Positions 1-7,164 of a DNA stretch of 35,085 nt are shown one piece after another. The stretch lies in assembly GCA_018830045.1 (NCBI GenBank), contig JAHJTF010000016.1, forward strand, positions 1 through 35,085, written 5' to 3'. Made by a program: the position numbers and the translations under genes. The first letter of the stretch is position 1; each line of letters opens with the position of its first letter. This DNA comes from Patescibacteria group bacterium (GTDB lineage Bacteria; Patescibacteriota; Microgenomatia; UBA1400; PJMF01). The notes beneath the pieces are model-generated. The model ran no database searches, was not told where the DNA came from, and saw only the letters and a list, made by a program, of their open reading frames with translations.

Positions 1-110
1 AAGATTTGATTGCAGAATCTAAAGGTCATGCGTCGTCATGGGCTGAGGTTTTTTCCATCGCAATGTTACATTTTGACCAAACCCCAAAGATTGATCGTTC
101 TGTAGCTTGA
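1..110 (+). CDS. C-terminal end of an unidentified protein (partial)
   Basis: The frame starting at base 3 is open to the TGA at 108-110 and gives 35 residues; the gene begins outside the window. The tail contains GHASSWAEVFSIAML, which loosely recalls the GHA-x-x-x-ET-S helix of creatininase-family amidohydrolases, but the match is short and the ETS part is absent, so this is only a suggestion. It lies 36 bases upstream of tRNA-His on the same strand. The coding frame is well supported by its uninterrupted reading; the function is not. Confidence 0.5.
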   Translation, partial: DLIAESKGHASSWAEVFSIAMLHFDQTPKIDRSVA

Positions 111-122
111 AATAAATTCATG

Positions 123-128
123 TATAAT
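123..128 (+). promoter_or_regulatory. -10 box of tRNA-His
   Basis: A perfect TATAAT preceded directly by TG. It lies 18 bases upstream of tRNA-His, so transcription would start about 12 bases before the tRNA. I see no convincing -35 hexamer. Confidence 0.6.
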
Positions 129-146
129 TTCATTACCAACAACTTC

Positions 147-224
<78 letters not shown>

Positions 225-248
225 TCAATCTATATCAAAATATAACTA

Positions 249-277
249 TTGACACTTGTCAACATTTCTTGTTTAAT
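249..277 (+). promoter_or_regulatory. Palindrome overlapping a candidate promoter
   Basis: TTGACA at 249-254 starts a perfect inverted repeat, TTGACA-CT-TGTCAA (249-262). TTTAAT lies at 272-277 with a 17-base spacer. Transcription from here would begin near 284 and meet the terminator at 292-327 almost at once. The palindrome could be an operator or chance; the promoter call is weak. Confidence 0.35.
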
Positions 278-291
278 ATAGTCAATTCTCG

Positions 292-327
292 CCTCGTCCA
301 TGCCTCTGGCCCGACGAGGTTTTTTTT
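292..327 (+). terminator. Rho-independent terminator after tRNA-His
   Basis: CCTCGTC (292-298) pairs perfectly with GACGAGG (313-319) around a 14-base loop and is followed by eight T (320-327). It closes the tRNA-His transcript and separates it from the NYN gene, which has its own -10 box just downstream. Confidence 0.9.
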
Positions 328-329
328 GA

Positions 330-335
330 TATAAA
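330..335 (+). promoter_or_regulatory. -10 box of the NYN gene, leaderless start
   Basis: TATAAA ends six bases before the ATG at 342, so the first transcribed base should be the A of the start codon or its neighbour. No Shine-Dalgarno sequence is present. Together these point to a leaderless mRNA. Confidence 0.5.
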
Positions 336-341
336 CTCACT

Positions 342-938
342 ATGTCAAAAATGTCGAAATCAACACAAATCATTCTCTATATCGATAGTGAAAACTTAAA
401 ATACTACATTAGAAAAATTGGTCTCAAACATCATAAAAAAATTACATTTGAAAGCTTCAACTTTGAACAACTATTTTCTACAGCACTCAATGGTATTAAT
501 GTTTCAATAAAAAGATTTTATGCTGCTAAATTAAGGTTTTACCCAGAATCTCCCAAAAAATCTCAAGAGTTAATTCAGCGACAAAGATCACTCAAAGCCA
601 ACCTAGAAAAACAAAAATTTGTTTTTATCAAAGCTGGTAATGTTAGGGGACAAAAAATCAAAGTTAATGACAAAGAAAAGGTCGTATTTCATGAAAAAGG
701 GGTTGATGTGCATATAGCAGTTGATATGACAACTGAATCATGCGATGGTAAAGTCAAAACAATTATTCTCTGTAGCTCGGATTCAGATCTACAGCCAGCG
801 ATCTATGAAGCTAAAAAAAGAAATGTTGAAGTTATTTATTTAGGGTTAGAATCACAACCAAATAAAGGTTTGATTTATACTTGTGATAGAGCAATCTTAA
901 TCAGAGACTCAGAGGTATTAGCCGCGGTTGGTAAATAA
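342..938 (+). CDS. NYN-domain (LabA/DUF88-like) protein, putative RNase
   Basis: 198 residues. The NYN fold (PIN-like nuclease) is shown by the first acidic strand YIDSEN (Asp15, Asn18), a central GVDVHIAVDM (Asp122, Asp128) and the SSDSDLQP motif (Asp147, Asp149): the acidic residues that bind metal in this superfamily are all present. Known members cut RNA, but many LabA/DUF88 proteins have no assigned substrate, so RNase activity is inferred from the family. The gene has its own -10 box immediately upstream; ATG 342 is preferred because of that spacing, with ATG 351 as the alternative. A 45-residue lysine-rich ORF follows 11 bases downstream with a Shine-Dalgarno site and may be co-transcribed. 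Confidence 0.85.
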   Translation: MSKMSKSTQIILYIDSENLKYYIRKIGLKHHKKITFESFNFEQLFSTALNGINVSIKRFYAAKLRFYPESPKKSQELIQRQRSLKANLEKQKFVFIKAGNVRGQKIKVNDKEKVVFHEKGVDVHIAVDMTTESCDGKVKTIILCSSDSDLQPAIYEAKKRNVEVIYLGLESQPNKGLIYTCDRAILIRDSEVLAAVGK

Positions 939-949
939 AGGAAAAATTT

Positions 950-1087
950 ATGGCAGAAAAATTATCACGAATATATCTTCAATCTAAACATGACACTCAA
1001 CAAACAGCCAGAATAAACTTAGAAAAGGAGAAGAAGAAAAAGAAGGGGAAGGAGAAAAAAAAGAAAGTTAGAAAAGAATCTTCTTAA
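950..1087 (+). CDS. 45-residue lysine-rich small protein
   Basis: ATG at 950 follows AAAGGAAA (937-944) at suitable ribosome-binding distance; the stop TAA is at 1085-1087. The first 25 residues are mixed and polar; the last 20 are almost all Lys and Glu (a KEKKKKKGKEKKKK core). Such a strongly basic tail suggests nucleic-acid or ribosome contact, an inference only. The gene starts 11 bases after the NYN gene and ends five bases before the stop of the convergent EF-P gene. The Shine-Dalgarno site and tight spacing argue that it is real; the low-complexity tail means chance cannot be excluded. Confidence 0.5.
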   Translation: MAEKLSRIYLQSKHDTQQTARINLEKEKKKKKGKEKKKKVRKESS

Positions 1088-1092
1088 ATTAG

Positions 1093-1659
1093 TCAATTAC
1101 TCCGCGACACGTACTCACCGCTAGCAGTATCTACAAACAAAACATCACCCTCCTTAATAAACAAAGGAGCTTGAACCACCAGGCCTGTTTCTAAGGTGAC
1201 GTCTTTTTTAGCTGCTTTAGCTCTATTTCCAGCCGTAGCATCAGGCGCCTTGACAACTTTCAATTTTGCTTTGGGTGGCAAACTTACCCCGACTGGTAGA
1301 TCTTCAAAAAATTGAACGTAAACTTTGATGTCTGAAGTGAGATACCTTTCTCCACCGTCCAACAAATTTAAAGAAACCTGCACCTGCTCGTAACTGCGCG
1401 GATTCATAAACACTACTTCGTTGCCGTCAAAATACAAAAATTGCATCTCAATACTAGAGACATCTAATTCTTCAACAGACTCATTAGATTTATAAGTAAA
1501 AGACACTGTTGCTCCAGAGGTAATGTCTTTTAGAATCACCTTCATAAAAGCCGACCCTTTTCCAGGATAAGAAAATTCAGTCTTAGTCACCAACATGGGT
1601 TTACCACGAAACCTGACATGACTGCCTCGCTTGATATTGCCTGCCTTAACTGTTGCCAT
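1093..1659 (-). CDS. efp: Translation elongation factor P
   Basis: 188 residues, the normal EF-P length, with the N-terminal KOW-like domain followed by two OB domains. EF-P binds between the P and E sites of the ribosome and relieves stalling at polyproline. The modification loop reads YPGKGSAF and places the target lysine at residue 34, the position beta-lysylated by EpmA in E. coli. The gene for the EpmA homologue is directly upstream on the same strand, 12 bases away, which strongly supports this modification. A TAGAAT box overlapping the EpmA stop codon lies nine bases before the ATG, so EF-P may also be made from its own leaderless transcript. Confidence 0.95.
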   Translation of the reverse strand: MATVKAGNIKRGSHVRFRGKPMLVTKTEFSYPGKGSAFMKVILKDITSGATVSFTYKSNESVEELDVSSIEMQFLYFDGNEVVFMNPRSYEQVQVSLNLLDGGERYLTSDIKVYVQFFEDLPVGVSLPPKAKLKVVKAPDATAGNRAKAAKKDVTLETGLVVQAPLFIKEGDVLFVDTASGEYVSRSN

Positions 1660-1671
1660 AAGAAAGCTATT

Positions 1672-2724
1672 CTACTCCAGTTCTATAGCCTCTTCTATGG
1701 GGAAAAACAATGTTTCCTGAATACTTTTGACATCAGCCAATAACATAATTAATCTATCTACTCCTAAAGCAATTCCGCCCGTAGGAGGCAGTCCTGATTC
1801 CAAAGCCTGAATATAATCTTCATCAATGGGAAAAATGTCTTTAGAAAGCTCTTGGCGTTGCTGTATATCGGCTGTGGCTCGTTGACGCTGTTCTGTGGGA
1901 TCAACTAATTCGCTGAATGCATTGGCTAGCTCTATCCCACCAATATAAAGCTCAAATCTCTCTGCAAAACGCTCGTCATTAGCTTTTTTTCTAGATAATG
2001 CCGCTAGAGCCAAAGGATAATCGCATAAGAATACTGGCTGATAAAATGTTGCTAAGGCCGGCTCAATTTCATTCAAAAAAATCTGGTGGTATAACTCTTC
2101 CCAAGATGCATTTTTAGCATGCCGATAACCTTTTTTAAGAGCAGTCTTCATTAAAAGATCCCTATTTAATAAAGTCTCACTGTCTATCTGGGCGTATTTA
2201 AAAAAAGCTTTCTTGATTGTTATGCGCGGCCAAGAACCAGCCAACTGATATGTTTTACCTTGATAGGGCAGGGCGTCGCTTTGGCAAATATTTTTTACCA
2301 ATGATTTAATTAAATTTTCACAATCGTTCATAATATCGGTGTAATCAGCATTTGCTCTATACCACTCTAAAATAGTAAATTCAGGATTATGGAGTGAACT
2401 CAGGCCTTCATTGTTACGAAAACTTTTGCACAGCTGAAATATTTTGGGCAGCCCCGCAGCTACTAGCTTTTTCATTGCTAATTCAGGACTTGTGAGTAAA
2501 TAAAGCTGTTTTTTTTTATCTCCAGATGGCGTCTGAAAAGTTATATCAGTCGTAAACAAATCTAAATATGGCTCAGTGCCAGGACTAGCAACTAATAGGG
2601 GTGTTTCAACCTCATGAAAATTTTGGTGTTTAAAAAAACTTCTAATACCATCCAACACCTGCTCTCTGATAAAAAATTGTCTCCATAAATCAGGCTTTTG
2701 CTTTAATTTTTGCCAATTTTTCAT
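1672..2724 (-). CDS. epmA: EF-P lysyltransferase EpmA (GenX/PoxA, LysRS-like)
   Basis: 350 residues, a class II lysyl-tRNA-synthetase catalytic domain without the N-terminal anticodon-binding OB domain, which is the EpmA architecture. Motif 2 region LCKSFRNNEG followed by HNPEFTILEWYR, the GIELANAFSEL block and the C-terminal motif 3 GGIALGVDRLIML are all present and match E. coli EpmA closely. EpmA activates a lysine and attaches it to Lys34 of EF-P. In E. coli the 2,3-aminomutase EpmB supplies R-beta-lysine; no EpmB gene is in this window, so the donor could be alpha-lysine or EpmB may lie elsewhere. It sits between the CaCA exchanger (nine bases upstream) and efp. Confidence 0.92.
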   Translation of the reverse strand: MKNWQKLKQKPDLWRQFFIREQVLDGIRSFFKHQNFHEVETPLLVASPGTEPYLDLFTTDITFQTPSGDKKKQLYLLTSPELAMKKLVAAGLPKIFQLCKSFRNNEGLSSLHNPEFTILEWYRANADYTDIMNDCENLIKSLVKNICQSDALPYQGKTYQLAGSWPRITIKKAFFKYAQIDSETLLNRDLLMKTALKKGYRHAKNASWEELYHQIFLNEIEPALATFYQPVFLCDYPLALAALSRKKANDERFAERFELYIGGIELANAFSELVDPTEQRQRATADIQQRQELSKDIFPIDEDYIQALESGLPPTGGIALGVDRLIMLLADVKSIQETLFFPIEEAIELE

Positions 2725-2733
2725 AAAAAATTG

Positions 2734-3705
2734 TTAGAAACCTTGTAGCTTAAGCACTATATACCCATAATAAAGAGCTAAGGCTAATAATGATTCTTTG
2801 CGTTCTAATTTGGCTCTAGTAATGAGAAATAACATAACAATGATCGAGGTCACCATTAAAAATGGTAAATCAAAAGTAGTAATACTGCGCGGTACAACCC
2901 AACCGCCAATAGTTGAACTTAAACCCAACGCTAATAAAATAGAGACAATACTACTCCCAATTAAGTTTCCTACTGATAAACCACTCGAGCCCTTCATAAT
3001 CGCACTTACAGAAACCACTAATTCTGGCAAGCTAGTACCTACTCCAACCATAATAATTCCCACCAATACCTGACTCATATTAAGCAATTGGGCGATAACC
3101 AATCCTTCAGTTAATACTACGCGCGAGGCCCAGGTCACTATTATTAAACCGGCTACGAACTCACCTATAAACCGCCACATCTGTTTAGTATGAAATTTTT
3201 TCACTATTTTTTTCTTTCGAAAACGATACTTATTAACAAATCTAGTAATTTTGTGTTCGTTGTTACTAAGCAAAAACAAATATAGGACATAGCCACATAA
3301 TAAAAAGAGACCATCTGTCGGAGAGATAATTCCATCCTGAGCCAAAAACCAAAAGCCTAGTATAGAGGCAATCATTGCTCCGCCATTACTGATAATTTCC
3401 TTTTTTCGAATATCTAGCACTTTAAGTAGTCCGGCAATTCCCAAGATCAAACTCATTTGGCCCATAGCTGAGCCCATGATATTACCAATTACTAAACCAG
3501 AAGTGTGCAAGCCAGCTCTTTGTTCAATTGCGCCTGTAATTGAGACAATTAATTCTGGCAAGGCCGTACTTAAAGCCACAATAGTGGCCCCGATAAAGGT
3601 TTCAGACATCTTTAGATACCGAGCAATGCCCAACGCTCCACGAATGACAGTATCGGCTCCTAGCCAAAGTCCGATCAAACCCAAAACAAAGAATAAATAA
3701 ACCAT
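2734..3705 (-). CDS. CaCA-family Na+/Ca2+ exchanger (YrbG-like)
   Basis: 323 residues, about ten membrane helices in two inverted halves. Each half carries an alpha repeat: GATIVALSTALPELIVS with GNIMGSAMG, and GVGTSLPELVVSVS with GNLIGSSIV. The acidic residues in the two LPEL segments are the expected ion-binding residues. It should exchange Ca2+ against Na+ or H+ across the membrane. I start it at ATG 3705, with GGAGAG just upstream, rather than at an upstream TTG (3726). A TATACT box ends nine bases before the ATG, so a leaderless start is possible too. EpmA and EF-P follow in the same direction; three tRNA genes precede. Confidence 0.88.
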   Translation of the reverse strand: MVYLFFVLGLIGLWLGADTVIRGALGIARYLKMSETFIGATIVALSTALPELIVSITGAIEQRAGLHTSGLVIGNIMGSAMGQMSLILGIAGLLKVLDIRKKEIISNGGAMIASILGFWFLAQDGIISPTDGLFLLCGYVLYLFLLSNNEHKITRFVNKYRFRKKKIVKKFHTKQMWRFIGEFVAGLIIVTWASRVVLTEGLVIAQLLNMSQVLVGIIMVGVGTSLPELVVSVSAIMKGSSGLSVGNLIGSSIVSILLALGLSSTIGGWVVPRSITTFDLPFLMVTSIIVMLFLITRAKLERKESLLALALYYGYIVLKLQGF

Positions 3706-3818
3706 ATGCTCTCCAGTATAAATCAAGAAGAAGGCGATGAGAAAGTAGGAGACTAATCCCAGACCAATTTTTTTTTGAAACTAAGATGACCATTTTTAAA
3801 CGCTGCCTGCCCGCTTTG

Positions 3819-3890
3819 AGCGGGTAACGGGAATCGAACCCGTATCTTCTCCTTGGAAGGGAGATATACTAGCCTTTGTACCATACCCGC
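3819..3890 (-). tRNA. tRNA-Gly (anticodon TCC)
   Basis: Acceptor GCGGGTA pairs with TACCCGC; anticodon loop CTTCCAA gives TCC. Discriminator T, no encoded CCA. Third of three tRNAs running on the minus strand. Confidence 0.95.
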
Positions 3891-3926
3891 AGTTGTTAAT
3901 TTTTCTTAATTTGATTGGGATACATG

Positions 3927-4000
3927 TCGGGGAGACAGGACTCGAACCTGCGACCTCGCGCTCCCAAAGCGCGCGCGCTAGCCATCTGCGCCACTCCCCG
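3927..4000 (-). tRNA. tRNA-Pro (anticodon TGG)
   Basis: Acceptor CGGGGAG pairs with CTCCCCG; anticodon loop TTTGGGA gives TGG. Discriminator A, no encoded CCA. The C1-G72 first pair is typical for bacterial tRNA-Pro. Confidence 0.95.
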
Positions 4001-4038
4001 TTTGTTTTTCTAATCCGTTGTTTTTTGTAATTTTAATG

Positions 4039-4122
4039 TGCCGAAGGTGGGACTTGAACCCACATGCCTGTAAAGGCGCAACATTTTAAGTGTTGTGCGT
4101 CTGCCGATTCCGCCACTTCGGC
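4039..4122 (-). tRNA. tRNA-Leu (anticodon TAA)
   Basis: Class II tRNA with a long variable arm. Acceptor GCCGAAG pairs with CTTCGGC; anticodon loop CTTAAAA gives TAA. Discriminator A, no encoded CCA. First gene of the Leu-Pro-Gly minus-strand run. Confidence 0.95.
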
Positions 4123-4158
4123 TAATTACTAATCTTAACTCCATTTTAGGAGATTTAC

Positions 4159-4168
4159 ATTATACAAT
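4159..4168. promoter_or_regulatory. Overlapping divergent -10 boxes
   Basis: The minus strand reads TATAAT (4164 to 4159), preceded by TG, about 37 bases before tRNA-Leu(TAA). The plus strand reads TATACA (4161-4166), nine bases before the ATG of the CoA fusion gene, or TACAAT (4163-4168), seven bases before it. Two divergent promoters thus share the same ten bases. Confidence 0.5.
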
Positions 4169-4175
4169 ATCACTC

Positions 4176-5123
4176 ATGAGGAAACTTTACAAAATCGTAG
4201 GTCTGGGTGGTACATTTGATCACTTTCACATTGGACATGAACACTTTATAAAATTTGCCAATCAATTTAGTCAACAACTTCATATTGGTATCACTCACAC
4301 CCAACTAACCCAAGCTAAACCTTTTGCTGAGTTAATTCAGCCATACAAAACCAGAAAATATCATGTGGAAAAATTCTGCAAAAGCCAACAGGTCTCTGTT
4401 GCCATTAGCCAATTAAACGATGTCTACGGACCAGCCATTTCAGAGACCTCTAAAATTCAAGCTTTAGTGGTCACAGAGGAAACTATCAGAGGAGCTGATA
4501 AAATTAACGAGGCTAGAAAAGCCATAAAACTTCATCAACTCCCAGTGCATATTTGCCCGATGCTACGAGATGAAACTGGAAAAATTATTAGCTCAGAACG
4601 AATTAGGGCTGGAGAAATCAATGGAAAAGGAGCGGTTTATCGACAACTTTTCAAAGACGATCTAACTCTCAATGAACTTCAACATAATTTTTTTAGCCAA
4701 CCTCAGGGTGAAATCATTAATCAGCCTAATTTACAGCATTCATCCCTAGTATGTGTAGTCGGAGATGCGAGTTTGAAAAAATTTATCCAAAATAACTGGC
4801 ACTATAATCTAGGGGTTTATGATAGAAAACAGCAACGCCAGCATGTGGAACCTCCCGCCATCAATTCAATAAGTTCTGATCTAGACATTTCCAATCCAGC
4901 AGGCCAAATTTCAAATTTACTAGTTCAAAGCTTAGAAACAGCTATAAAACAACAACTCAAACATCTTTTTGTAGAGGGAGAAGAAGATTTGGCCGCAGTT
5001 GCTTTAGTGTTGTTGCTTCCTCTTGGATCAAAAATTTATTATGGCCAACCCGACCAAGGATTGATCGAGATGATAGTGACTGAGGAAAAAAAAGATCAGT
5101 TTTATCAAATCCTCAACAATTAA
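4176..5123 (+). CDS. Fused archaeal-type phosphopantetheine adenylyltransferase and GTP-dependent dephospho-CoA kinase
   Basis: 315 residues from ATG 4176; the frame is open further up, but that part lies inside tRNA-Leu. Residues 5-160 are a nucleotidyltransferase of archaeal/eukaryotic PPAT type: GGTFDHFHIGH with the HxGH ATP motif at 18-21 and ISSERIR at 138-144. Residues 190-315 match DUF359, the archaeal GTP-dependent dephospho-CoA kinase: GD at 196-197, VYDRK near 214-218, NPAGQIS 240-246, VEGEEDLA 266-273 and YGQPDQG 289-295. PPAT turns 4'-phosphopantetheine into dephospho-CoA, and the kinase phosphorylates that to CoA, so one polypeptide carries the last two CoA steps. The domain calls come from motifs; activity is inferred. 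Confidence 0.87.
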   Translation: MRKLYKIVGLGGTFDHFHIGHEHFIKFANQFSQQLHIGITHTQLTQAKPFAELIQPYKTRKYHVEKFCKSQQVSVAISQLNDVYGPAISETSKIQALVVTEETIRGADKINEARKAIKLHQLPVHICPMLRDETGKIISSERIRAGEINGKGAVYRQLFKDDLTLNELQHNFFSQPQGEIINQPNLQHSSLVCVVGDASLKKFIQNNWHYNLGVYDRKQQRQHVEPPAINSISSDLDISNPAGQISNLLVQSLETAIKQQLKHLFVEGEEDLAAVALVLLLPLGSKIYYGQPDQGLIEMIVTEEKKDQFYQILNN

Positions 5124-5179
5124 TCCCTCCAATTAACCCAAATCTTTCCCAAAGCAAAAAAACCTGCTAAAGTTGAGTT

Positions 5180-6349
5180 ATGATTCCTTTAGCTGTCACA
5201 CTCCGCCCGCAAAATCTAGAAGAATTCATCGGCCAAGAACATCTGGTGGGAAAAGATAAGCCACTACGCAAAGTTATTGAAGAAGGCAAAATTTTCTCCA
5301 TGATTTTTTGGGGACCACCCGGGGTTGGAAAGACTACTTTGGCCCGCCTAATTGCCAAAAAACAAGATCGGGATTTTATTGAGATGTCAGCGGTTTCTGC
5401 TGGAAAAAAAGATGTTCGTGAAGTTGTCGAAAATACTTACCAGCAACGTCAACTGACTCAAAACTACAAAGCGCCGATACTATTTTTAGATGAAATTCAT
5501 CGTTTTAATAAACTTCAACAAGATTTTTTATTACCTTCTGTAGAAAACGGTACGATAATTTTAATTGGAGCTACTACAGAAAACCCTAGCTTTGAAATCA
5601 TTCCGCCTCTATTATCACGCACTAGAGTATTTGTCTTAAAACAATTTGAGGAAAAAGAATTATTAAAAATTGTCAAAAGAGTTGAGAAATATTTCAAAAA
5701 AAAGTTAAAAAAAACTACTAAAGACTGGTTGGTGGCTTACTCTAATGGTGATGCCCGCAAATTACTCACCATTGTTGACAATACTTTCGAGCTATATAAA
5801 AACTTAGAACTAGACTCACTCAAGCAAGCTCTGCAGTCACAATACTTGCGCTATGACAAACACGGCGAAGAGCATTACAACACCATTAGTGCCTTTATTA
5901 AATCCATGCGCGCCAGTAATATTGATGCCGCTCTGTATTATCTAGCACGAATGGTAGATGCGGGTGAAAAGCCAGAATTCATTGCAAGAAGGATGGTTGT
6001 TTTTGCTAGCGAAGACATTGGGTTAGCTCAACCCACCGCGCTAGTAGTGGCAAATACAGTTTTTGACGCAGTTCATAAAACTGGCTATCCAGAGGCTCAA
6101 ATTAACTTAGCTCACGGCGTAGCTTATTTATGCAAAGCCAAAAAAGATCGTAGTGTTTACGATGCGTATTTTAAAGCCTTAGATGATGTCAAAAAACACG
6201 GCAACCTGCCTATCCCTTTGGAAATCCTTAATGCGCCCACCAAACTCATGAAAAATCTAGCTTATGGTGCAGGCTATGAGATGTATACTAACAAAAGCCT
6301 CTTGCCAAAAAAACTAATAAATAAAAAATATTATCAAAAACAAACATGA
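5180..6349 (+). CDS. rarA: Replication-associated recombination protein A (RarA/MgsA AAA+ ATPase)
   Basis: 389 residues, slightly shorter than the E. coli protein (447). N-terminal AAA+ module with RP-x-x-LEEFIGQEHL, Walker A GPPGVGKTT, Walker B ILFLDEIHRFNKLQQD and the sensor region IGATTENPSF; the C-terminal half has the ARRMVVFASEDIGLA segment typical of the RarA/WRNIP1 tetramerisation domain. RarA acts at stalled forks and recombination intermediates with clamp-loader-like ATPase activity. The ATG at 5180 follows a TAAAGT box by six bases and has no Shine-Dalgarno site. The gene overlaps the next one by ATGA, so the two are probably translationally coupled. Confidence 0.94.
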   Translation: MIPLAVTLRPQNLEEFIGQEHLVGKDKPLRKVIEEGKIFSMIFWGPPGVGKTTLARLIAKKQDRDFIEMSAVSAGKKDVREVVENTYQQRQLTQNYKAPILFLDEIHRFNKLQQDFLLPSVENGTIILIGATTENPSFEIIPPLLSRTRVFVLKQFEEKELLKIVKRVEKYFKKKLKKTTKDWLVAYSNGDARKLLTIVDNTFELYKNLELDSLKQALQSQYLRYDKHGEEHYNTISAFIKSMRASNIDAALYYLARMVDAGEKPEFIARRMVVFASEDIGLAQPTALVVANTVFDAVHKTGYPEAQINLAHGVAYLCKAKKDRSVYDAYFKALDDVKKHGNLPIPLEILNAPTKLMKNLAYGAGYEMYTNKSLLPKKLINKKYYQKQT

Positions 6350-7086
6350 AACTTAAATTTCTGCAATGGAATATTTGGTACAAAGAAAATCCTGATAACA
6401 TCATTCAAGAAATCCAAAATTCCGCGGCTGATATTGTTACGGCTCAAGAACTTATTCAAAACTCAAAAACAAATGTTGACACAGCTCAATACATCGCTGA
6501 TAGATTGGGTTTTAATTATTTTTATCAAACAGCTGACACTTGGGATAATAGAGAGGAAAAAAAGGCTCAGGGGAACGCAATTTTTAGCAGATTCCCTATT
6601 GTTAAATCAGACTGTGTATATCTTCAAAAACCTAAACATAATCCTGCCAATGCATTAGAAGAGGGCAGGGTTTATCTTGAAGTTCTTTTTGACATTCAGG
6701 GTAAGAAACTAACTATAGGAACAACCCATCTCTCACTTACCCCTCATTTCAAAATCACTAATCAAAGAAAAAAAGAAATTAATAATTTAATTGGAGTAAT
6801 TAAAAACAAAAAATCTGATTATATTTTGGGGGCTGATCTTAACGTAGTTCCTGGTTCTTACACTATTAAACAATTAGAGAAATATCTAAAAAGCGCTGGA
6901 CCAGATTATGGTGAAAACACTTTTGCCAACCAAGCCTTTGATTATCGAGGAATGTTTCAAGTAAAAGGCCTAGAAGAGAGATTAGATTATGTTTTTGCCA
7001 CTGATGACATACGAGTAATAGGCGCTCAAGTTTTCCCAACAAAATATTCAGATCACCTGCCAATTTTAGTAGAAATTGAGCTTTAG
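6346..7086 (+). CDS. Endonuclease/exonuclease/phosphatase (EEP) superfamily protein
   Basis: 246 residues covering one EEP domain. Visible signatures: QWNIWYKE near the N terminus, AQEL (metal-binding Glu), GNAIFSRFPI, GTTHLS, GADLNVVPG (Asp-x-Asn) and the C-terminal SDHLPI with the catalytic Asp-His. These residues form a complete metal-dependent phosphodiesterase site. The superfamily includes AP endonucleases, DNase I and phospholipid phosphatases; the short loops do not decide between them. Its start overlaps the rarA stop (ATGA), which hints at, but does not prove, a DNA-repair role. Confidence 0.88.
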   Translation: MKLKFLQWNIWYKENPDNIIQEIQNSAADIVTAQELIQNSKTNVDTAQYIADRLGFNYFYQTADTWDNREEKKAQGNAIFSRFPIVKSDCVYLQKPKHNPANALEEGRVYLEVLFDIQGKKLTIGTTHLSLTPHFKITNQRKKEINNLIGVIKNKKSDYILGADLNVVPGSYTIKQLEKYLKSAGPDYGENTFANQAFDYRGMFQVKGLEERLDYVFATDDIRVIGAQVFPTKYSDHLPILVEIEL

Positions 7087-7164
7087 TTTTTTTGGCCAGT
7101 GTTTTTGACCAGGCTGATAAATCCATCACACTTTATGTAAGCAAGTATTGCTAAAGTAGTCTTT

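Noticed and set aside
3602..3793. Open frame of 63 codons overlapping the CaCA gene start
   Set aside because: It runs in another frame through the first helix of the exchanger, whose own start has a ribosome site and -10 box; the translation shows no domain.
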